Shown here: positions 29,643 to 34,377 of the stretch, piece by piece
How positions within the stretch are numbered: position 1 is the stretch's first letter
Layout of the letters: every line of letters begins with the position of its first letter
Assembly: GCF_902489365.1 (NCBI RefSeq)
Contig: NZ_CABTZR010000020.1
Span: forward strand, 1-34,377
From: an uncultured Corynebacterium sp.
GTDB lineage: Bacteria; Actinomycetota; Actinomycetes; Mycobacteriales; Mycobacteriaceae
Length of the DNA stretch: 34,377 bases
Reading direction: 5' to 3'
Translations under genes and position numbers: made by a program
The notes under the pieces: generated by a model
What the model was told of the DNA's origin: nothing
The model's input: the letters and a program-made list of their open reading frames with translations, nothing else
Databases searched by the model: none

Positions 29643-31850
29643 ATGACTGCTCGCCGCCTGCTCGGCACCCTGGTCACCGCCTCGGTGGCCGGTACGTTCC
29701 TCGTCGTCCCTGCCTCTGCTGCCGAACCTTCAGAAGGCCTGGGCTCGCGTTTTAGCATCGGCGTGCTGCCGGATACGCAGTTCTACTCCCGTTACTCCAC
29801 CCCGGAGACCGGCAACCTGGCTCAGGCGCGCTACGGTAGCGAGCCTTATGCTGCGCAGACCGAATGGCTGGTGAAGAACCAGAAGGCCCTCAACATGGAC
29901 TTCGCTACGCACCTCGGTGACGTCGTGGACCAGGCAGATGTTGAAGGGGAGTGGAAGATCGCTGACAAGGCCATGAAGGTCCTCGATGACTCCGACCTGA
30001 ACTACTCCATCCTGCCGGGCAACCACGACATGATTGAGGACAAGTCGGCGCACCCGTACAACTACTACTTCAGCGCCGAGCGCGCCGAGGCTGCTAACCC
30101 GGAGACCTTCCAGGAGCGCCACACCGCGGTCAACAATGACTCCGAGTACCACATTTTTGAGGCCGAGGGCCAGAAGTACCTAGTCTTGGCGCTGGCCTGG
30201 CGCGCGGATGACGAAGCGCTCGAGTGGGCCCAGGGCGTTCTCGATGCGCACCCAGACCTGCCGGTCATCCTCACCAGCCACGAGGTTCTCAACATCGATG
30301 GCGCCGGTGAGGTCTTCTACTCCGATGACTACGGCCAGGGCCTGTGGGACAAGTTCATCAAGAAGAACGACCAGATCTTCTTGACCATGGGCGGCCACCA
30401 CCACGGCGCGGGCTACCGCGTGGACAAGAACGATGCAGGCCACGACGTCATTGGCATCCTGCAGGACTACCAGATGGCATACCAGGGTGGTAACGGCCTG
30501 CTCGGCGTGCTTGAGTTCGATCTTTCCGGCAACGAACTGGAGATGACCGCCCTGTCCCCGTGGGTAGCGCAGAAGCCAGCCAAGGAGCTCACGCAGTTCG
30601 ACAAGCTCATCCTCGACGGCAAGGGCGATAGCTACCACGTGCCGCTCAACTTCAAGGAGCGCTTCGCCGACTTTGCCCCGGAGTGGACCATCGGCGATGA
30701 GAATGACCCGGACCTTGGCCAGAAGGCCCGCGACATCGCTGAAGAGGGCTACACCCCGTACACAATTCCGAAGGACCAGCTGCCGGAGGGCCCGAACGAC
30801 TACGTCAAGGCAAAAGAAACCGTTTTCCACTGGCGTCCGGGGCAGGCTAAGAACAAGAATGGCAAGCAGCTTGCCGACGGCGATGTGGCCACCAAAGGCG
30901 CCATCATCCCCGATGCCTTCGGCGCCGATGGGGATGGTGACCTCGTGCGCGCGGGCGGCCCGTCCAACGTAGGTGAACGCATCACCTACAGCGCTGACCA
31001 CCACCCGCTATCCTCTGATTCTGGTTCCCTGTACTGGTCCGACCCAGCCGGGAAGGCCGCGATGGCGGAGTTCCGGTCCAAGGAAGGTGCTGAAATCAAC
31101 AAGGTGGATACCTCCGCGGGCTATACCTTCGAGTCCTTCGTGAAGATTCCGAAGGATTTCAACGGCTCTGAGCACGGCTGGGGGAGCGCGCTCTCCCGCG
31201 ACTCCAGCATCGCTGAGCTTGTCGACGGCTCCGATGACACCGACCCCACCGTCATGTTCGGCATCTCCAACCTCCGTGAGCTGCGCTGGTGGGCGGAACC
31301 GAAGGAAGGTGAAGGCTCCACTGTCTGGTCCCACGAGGTTCCCACCGATGAGTGGATGCACATCGCCGTAGTCAACAAGCCGGATTCTGACACCGTAGAG
31401 ATGTTCATTAACGGTGCTCCTATCCTGCGCAACGCCAAGGGCGCTGAGGGCTTGCTCCCACGCGACCTGCAGTGGGTCATGGGCGCTGGCTTTGATAACC
31501 GCAAGCCGCAGGACCCATGGTACGGCTGGATTGGTGAGACCCGCCTGACCCAGGGCGTTCTGGATTCCGACGAGTGGCTCACCGCCCGCCCAGTCGTCCA
31601 GGAGAACCCGTCCGACGAGGACACGCCGTCCCAGCCGACGGATCCTGACGGCAAGAACGAGCCTTCCATCGACGACATGGGCCAGGCCTTCTTCGCTGGT
31701 TCCAGTCGTGGTGCGAAGGTCATCCTGCCTATCGTCGCTGTCATCGCAGTCCTCGGCGGCGCGGCCTACGGCCTCATTCCGACCATCAACCGCATCTTTG
31801 GCCTGAACATTCCGCAGCCGAAGCTTCCGAAGATTCCGGGCCTGAACTAG
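29643..31850 (+). CDS. Secreted, membrane-anchored metallophosphoesterase with LamG-like domain
   Basis: This protein of 735 aa has a signal peptide (about 1-27, A-S-A-A), then a calcineurin-type phosphoesterase domain (36-300). Metal residues are visible in D-T-Q (44-46), G-D-V-V-D (92-96), G-N-H-D (126-129), S-H-E (212-214) and G-H-H-H (251-254). A concanavalin/LamG-like beta domain follows at about 470-665 (A-E-F-R-S-K, F-E-S-F-V-K-I-P, then W-M-H-I-A-V-V-N and F-I-N-G-A-P), which may bind glycan. A Pro/acidic linker leads to one membrane helix (about 697-718) and a basic Pro-rich tail. Thus the enzyme is tethered outside the membrane. The substrate is unknown. AGGAAG precedes the ATG, with an inverted repeat upstream. 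Confidence 0.9.
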   Translation: MTARRLLGTLVTASVAGTFLVVPASAAEPSEGLGSRFSIGVLPDTQFYSRYSTPETGNLAQARYGSEPYAAQTEWLVKNQKALNMDFATHLGDVVDQADVEGEWKIADKAMKVLDDSDLNYSILPGNHDMIEDKSAHPYNYYFSAERAEAANPETFQERHTAVNNDSEYHIFEAEGQKYLVLALAWRADDEALEWAQGVLDAHPDLPVILTSHEVLNIDGAGEVFYSDDYGQGLWDKFIKKNDQIFLTMGGHHHGAGYRVDKNDAGHDVIGILQDYQMAYQGGNGLLGVLEFDLSGNELEMTALSPWVAQKPAKELTQFDKLILDGKGDSYHVPLNFKERFADFAPEWTIGDENDPDLGQKARDIAEEGYTPYTIPKDQLPEGPNDYVKAKETVFHWRPGQAKNKNGKQLADGDVATKGAIIPDAFGADGDGDLVRAGGPSNVGERITYSADHHPLSSDSGSLYWSDPAGKAAMAEFRSKEGAEINKVDTSAGYTFESFVKIPKDFNGSEHGWGSALSRDSSIAELVDGSDDTDPTVMFGISNLRELRWWAEPKEGEGSTVWSHEVPTDEWMHIAVVNKPDSDTVEMFINGAPILRNAKGAEGLLPRDLQWVMGAGFDNRKPQDPWYGWIGETRLTQGVLDSDEWLTARPVVQENPSDEDTPSQPTDPDGKNEPSIDDMGQAFFAGSSRGAKVILPIVAVIAVLGGAAYGLIPTINRIFGLNIPQPKLPKIPGLN

Positions 31851-31870
31851 CGCTCAGCCCACGGACCGCC

Positions 31871-31903
31871 ATCCCCCGTTTCACGCTGAGGCGGGGGATT
31901 TTT
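31871..31903 (+). terminator. Rho-independent terminator after the metallophosphoesterase gene
   Basis: ATCCCCCG (31871-31878) pairs with CGGGGGAT (31892-31899) around a 13-base loop, and TTTTTG follows. It is 20 bases after the stop codon. Confidence 0.88.
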
Positions 31904-32008
31904 GCTGCACGGCACGATTTCGGCACCTATTTGTTAGGAATGTGGCTTGAGTGAATCGGCTTCGCAGTGTAGTCGAAGCTAATCCAGTTATGGACAAACC
32001 ATTCTGGA

Positions 32009-32401
32009 ATGAGTAGTATGAAACTCATGGGACGGCCTCGTAAATTCAATGAAAAGGAAGTTCTTGCCGGCGCGATCACGCTATTTGGCACGAGCGGATT
32101 CACTGCAGTCTCAGTGGACGTCGTGGTCAATCAGCTGGGTCTTAACCGGTCCAGCTTCTACAACATTTATGGCTCAAAGCATGGGTTGTTCCGTGCTGCT
32201 GCGGAAGCGGTGTGCGCCCAAGCTAAGAACGGGCAAGTGTCGGACGCGGCAAAGGACTTCGTAGTGGTGGCACTGGTTGAGGTGGCGCCTGTCAGCAAGG
32301 ATCTACGGGAACTAATCCAACAGGCCTATGAACTGTGCTTCAGTGACCCAAGCTCACTAGGGCAGCACGTGCTTGCCCGCTCTCAAAGAATCGAAAAATA
32401 A
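32009..32401 (+). CDS. Short TetR/AcrR family regulator
   Basis: The 130-aa frame begins M-S-S-M-K-L-M-G-R-P-R-K-F and has the standard TetR DNA-binding domain (helix-turn-helix near 37-60: V-S-V-D-V-V-V-N-Q-L-G-L-N-R-S-S-F-Y). The rest is only about 70 residues, shorter than the usual ligand domain, so it is a compact or truncated member. ATGs at 32009, 32018 and 32027 are all possible starts; none has a good ribosome binding site. GCTTCG (31959-31964) and CGAAGC (31974-31979), and CATTCTGGAATG (32000-32011), which overlaps the first ATG, are possible operators. The PH-like gene follows after 11 bases, so the two are likely one operon. Confidence 0.82.
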   Translation: MSSMKLMGRPRKFNEKEVLAGAITLFGTSGFTAVSVDVVVNQLGLNRSSFYNIYGSKHGLFRAAAEAVCAQAKNGQVSDAAKDFVVVALVEVAPVSKDLRELIQQAYELCFSDPSSLGQHVLARSQRIEK

Positions 32402-32412
32402 GGAGAACCATC

Positions 32413-32769
32413 ATGAACAACAAACTCACTCTGACAGGCAAAGAGCTCGTCATTGAGCCGCTCGGGCTTGATAAGCTCTGGTCTTTGACCGGCAGCATCG
32501 CGGTTTCGTGGAACCACGTTCGTGGAGCTACTCATGACCCTGGAATGAAGCACGAGCCCAAAGGCCTTCGAGCACCGGGTCTGCGGGCCGGCCAAAAACT
32601 ATCGGGCACGTTCCACTCTGACGGTGGACGCCAGTTCTGGAACATTAATGGTTATGAGAACGCTGTTGTCATCGAGCTTAAAGACGAACGCTTTGACCGG
32701 TTGATTGTGTCTCTCGAAAACCCGACTGAGTGCGCGGCTCGCATTAATGAGAAGGCTCAGGCGGAGTAA
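32413..32769 (+). CDS. PH-like domain protein
   Basis: This protein of 118 aa is all-beta with a C-terminal helix, a bacterial PH-domain-like fold by pattern. It has L-x-L-T-G-K-E-L-V-I-E-P-L as the first strand pair, I-A-V-S-W-N-H-V-R-G as the next, the loop G-L-R-A-P-G-L-R-A-G-Q-K-L-S-G-T-F, F-W-N-I-N-G-Y-E-N-A-V-V-I-E-L as strands 5-6, and an A-A-R-I-N-E-K terminal helix. Similar proteins are common in actinobacteria without a set function. It has no membrane segment. AAGGAG at the usual distance precedes the ATG. It is co-transcribed with the short TetR gene and may be its target or partner. Confidence 0.78.
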   Translation: MNNKLTLTGKELVIEPLGLDKLWSLTGSIAVSWNHVRGATHDPGMKHEPKGLRAPGLRAGQKLSGTFHSDGGRQFWNINGYENAVVIELKDERFDRLIVSLENPTECAARINEKAQAE

Positions 32770-32989
32770 GGGCTGTTCTCATCGACTGGGCTGGTCGTTC
32801 TTTGTCGCGCATGCTCGGGGATAATCCGCACTTCGATGCAGGGGTGTTTACGCTCACGGTAAATGGTGGTTGAAACGGGAGAGTCCCACAGACTGAGTCT
32901 ACGGCCAAGCCTTCATCACAACTGCCATAACCAGATCTACGTGCCTGTTGCCGCAATAGTTATTGTCCAAAATGCAAAGGTGTTCCCAA

Positions 32990-33622
32990 CTAACAACGCC
33001 GTGCAAGAACGTCTAGATGCGGCCTAATGCCATTCGTGCATCGAGAATGGACAGAAATTCCCTGAAAGCCAGCCGAGTCCAGCTGCTTGAGAAGCTCTAC
33101 CTCTGACCAGTAATATGCCTCGGCAATTGCATGCTCGAAGGGGGCACCTTGCTCCCCTAAAAACGCTCCGAGAAGAAGAGTGCCACCCGGTCTAAGGGTC
33201 CTTGCGAATTCAGTTAGAACCAGGCCCCAGTCATCTGGCCGCAAATGAATCAACGAGTACCAAGCAAGTATCCCCCCGAGACTGGAGGACTTAAGCGGGA
33301 TCTCCGACAATTCGCCCAAAACGAAGTTGGTGGAGGGAAATCTATTTTTCGCAATTCCAATGAACTCTGAGACCATATCAAGCCCGACTACTTCACATTT
33401 CAAAGTCCGCAAAAAGTCTGCCCAGTGTCCGGGCCCCGACCCCGCATCCAGCACCGGACCATTAACCGCCCTTCCCCACTCAGAGATGAGTAAGACGTCC
33501 TTAGGGCTCATGTCCTCAATTGATCCCAAGGCTTCGACGTATTCGGGAGCGCGCTTTGCATAAGCCTGCCTTACGATGTCGTACAACGTGCCTCCGTCAA
33601 CTCCGTAAAGATTTCCAGTCAT
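32990..33622 (-). CDS. Class I SAM-dependent methyltransferase
   Basis: This protein of 210 aa starts M-T-G-N-L-Y-G-V-D and has the SAM motif V-L-D-A-G-S-G-P-G-H-W-A (about 57-68), an acidic V-V-G-L-D end of strand 2 (about 78-82), G-E-L-S-E-I-P-L, and the strand-4 motif I-L-A-W-Y-S-L-I-H. The helix R-T-L-R-P-G-G-T-L-L follows. It is a small-molecule methyltransferase of the ubiE/Mtf11 kind by pattern; the acceptor is unknown. ATG 33622 is chosen because TAGACT lies 14 bases upstream and the family begins there. The longer frame (TTG at 33868, overlapping the TetR stop) adds residues that look non-coding. The 242 bases between the two genes contain no clear gene. Confidence 0.82.
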   Translation of the reverse strand: MTGNLYGVDGGTLYDIVRQAYAKRAPEYVEALGSIEDMSPKDVLLISEWGRAVNGPVLDAGSGPGHWADFLRTLKCEVVGLDMVSEFIGIAKNRFPSTNFVLGELSEIPLKSSSLGGILAWYSLIHLRPDDWGLVLTEFARTLRPGGTLLLGAFLGEQGAPFEHAIAEAYYWSEVELLKQLDSAGFQGISVHSRCTNGIRPHLDVLARRC

Positions 33623-33864
33623 CTCGACCACTAGAGAGTCTAACTCAATTCCAAGAGTGTATTTTTGAGTAAACACATTCGGAAAAGAGAGAAAAGTAAG
33701 CGAACGAGCCCTGTGGCAGTCTGTTAACGATGTCGCGACCCATTGCAAGTGGGGGGTAATCGAACAATCCCTAGCCCAGCTACTCCACAACCGGCCCAGC
33801 TGGGCTTCCTCTCGACATTTCGAGTCTTCTTCACATTGCTGCTGCCCGAAATTGGATGGTTCCG

Positions 33865-34377
33865 TCAAGACAAGAGTTTCTTGATGCCTTCGGAGAGGAT
33901 CTCTTGTGGGCTAATGTGGTGCGCCGCGTGGAGGCGCGCATAAGTCGGGGCTTGTTCGGGGTTGATGGCAACACGCTTTTCGTCGGGCGCCATGGGAGCG
34001 GTCAGAGCGGCGCCGATCACTAGGTTTGATAACCGGTAGGCAGTTCCCAACGGGTCCGGGACTCCCTCTCGCTCGAGTAGGACGCACATACGCTCAGAGA
34101 GCACTAGGTAAGCAGGGCCTCTGGGGGCGCGCATGCCGATGACCTGACCAGCCCACCGGTGGGTCGTGAGGTGCGTGAAGAAAGCTTGCATCAGGGTGGG
34201 GAGGTCGGCGTTGCTGATCGACTCGGACATTGCGGGGTCATCTGCAAGCGCTGTATCGAGGGCGAGGTCGAATAGGTCGTCGACTGACTCCACGCGGGAG
34301 TACAAGCTAGCTGGGGCGACGCCCACCTGTTGCGCCACAGCTCTCATGGTGAGAGCCCTCAATCCACCTTCGTCCAA
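33865..34377 (-). CDS. TetR family regulator, 5' end outside window
   Basis: The frame runs to the window edge, so the N-terminus is missing. Visible are the helix-turn-helix (L-T-M-R-A-V-A-Q-Q-V-G-V-A-P-A-S-L-Y, near the edge) and the D-D-L-F-D-L-A-L helix. The C-terminal domain ends with I-N-P-E-Q-A-P-T-Y-A-R-L and I-S-P-Q-E-I-L-S-E-G-I-K-K-L-L-S. That end, with a T-Y-A-R-L-H motif, fits TetR proteins with the TetR_C tetracycline-type fold. It is on the same strand as the methyltransferase gene. The ligand is unknown. Confidence 0.85.
   Translation of the reverse strand: MDEGGLRALTMRAVAQQVGVAPASLYSRVESVDDLFDLALDTALADDPAMSESISNADLPTLMQAFFTHLTTHRWAGQVIGMRAPRGPAYLVLSERMCVLLEREGVPDPLGTAYRLSNLVIGAALTAPMAPDEKRVAINPEQAPTYARLHAAHHISPQEILSEGIKKLLS

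Noticed and set aside
32744..32956. Minus-strand frame of 70 codons after the PH-like gene
   Set aside because: It has no recognisable family, no ribosome binding site, and overlaps the end of the PH-like gene; a gene remnant cannot be excluded.
33623..33868. N-terminal extension of the methyltransferase up to the TetR stop
   Set aside because: It needs a TTG start, adds residues not seen in the family, and a -10-like element lies just before the better ATG at 33622.

Overview
The window is chromosomal DNA of a Corynebacterium species, high in GC. The central block (about 3.8 to 31.9 kb) has the gene order I recall around rpf1, cspB, serC, gltA and mctC in Corynebacterium glutamicum. It carries genus-typical families (DUF3239, DUF2771, DUF3027, DUF6928, SepH, Rpf1). 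The exact species is not determined; a member of the aurimucosum/minutissimum/striatum group is a guess.

Layout. (1) 1-177: 3' end of a 5S rRNA gene with the rrn terminator. (2) About 200-3750 looks like accessory DNA: a DUF6973 protein, a small lipoprotein, a small gene broken by a 4-bp tandem duplication, a GAP-family membrane protein divergent from a TetR regulator with a strong palindromic operator between them, and an N-truncated DUF664/DinB-like gene. (3) 3846-9394, minus strand: a close-packed operon reading from right to left as Helicase_C_3 protein, XPB helicase, DUF3239 membrane protein and a class I aminotransferase. (4) 9495-11630: a 61-aa protein, a possible small RNA, rpf1 with a structured leader and a GlxR-like site, and a cold-shock protein followed by a long inverted repeat. 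(5) 11656-18173: DUF2771 and glutaminyl cyclotransferase genes divergent from DUF3027, NCS2 purine permease and TrmH-type methyltransferase genes; the last converges on and overlaps a DUF6928-sepH pair. (6) 18329-22421: serC divergent from gltA, then an FKBP prolyl isomerase and an aldo/keto reductase. (7) 22422-24877: a long regulatory region with RamA-like motifs, then DUF485-mctC (monocarboxylate uptake). (8) 24929-31850: envelope and redox genes: a beta-lactamase-fold lipoprotein, a Tat-exported DUF1906 glycoside-hydrolase-like protein, OsmC, a flavin monooxygenase, and a large secreted metallophosphoesterase with a LamG-like domain and a C-terminal membrane anchor. (9) 32.0-34.4 kb is again accessory in character: a short TetR regulator with a PH-like protein, a SAM methyltransferase and a TetR regulator cut by the window edge.

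Functionally, the centre combines carbon entry (monocarboxylate symporter MctC feeding citrate synthase), serine synthesis, cell-wall and growth functions (Rpf1, SepH, secreted hydrolases) and DNA repair (XPB pair). Several starts appear leaderless (serC, trmH-like, the 24929 lipoprotein, DUF3027), with a -10-like hexamer 6 to 9 bases before the start codon and no Shine-Dalgarno sequence. The observations most worth a second look are the small-RNA candidate at 9800-9910, the structured rpf1 leader, the 73-nt inverted repeat after the cold-shock gene, and the frameshifted small gene at 1308. I see no CRISPR array, tRNA gene, intact insertion sequence or prophage.
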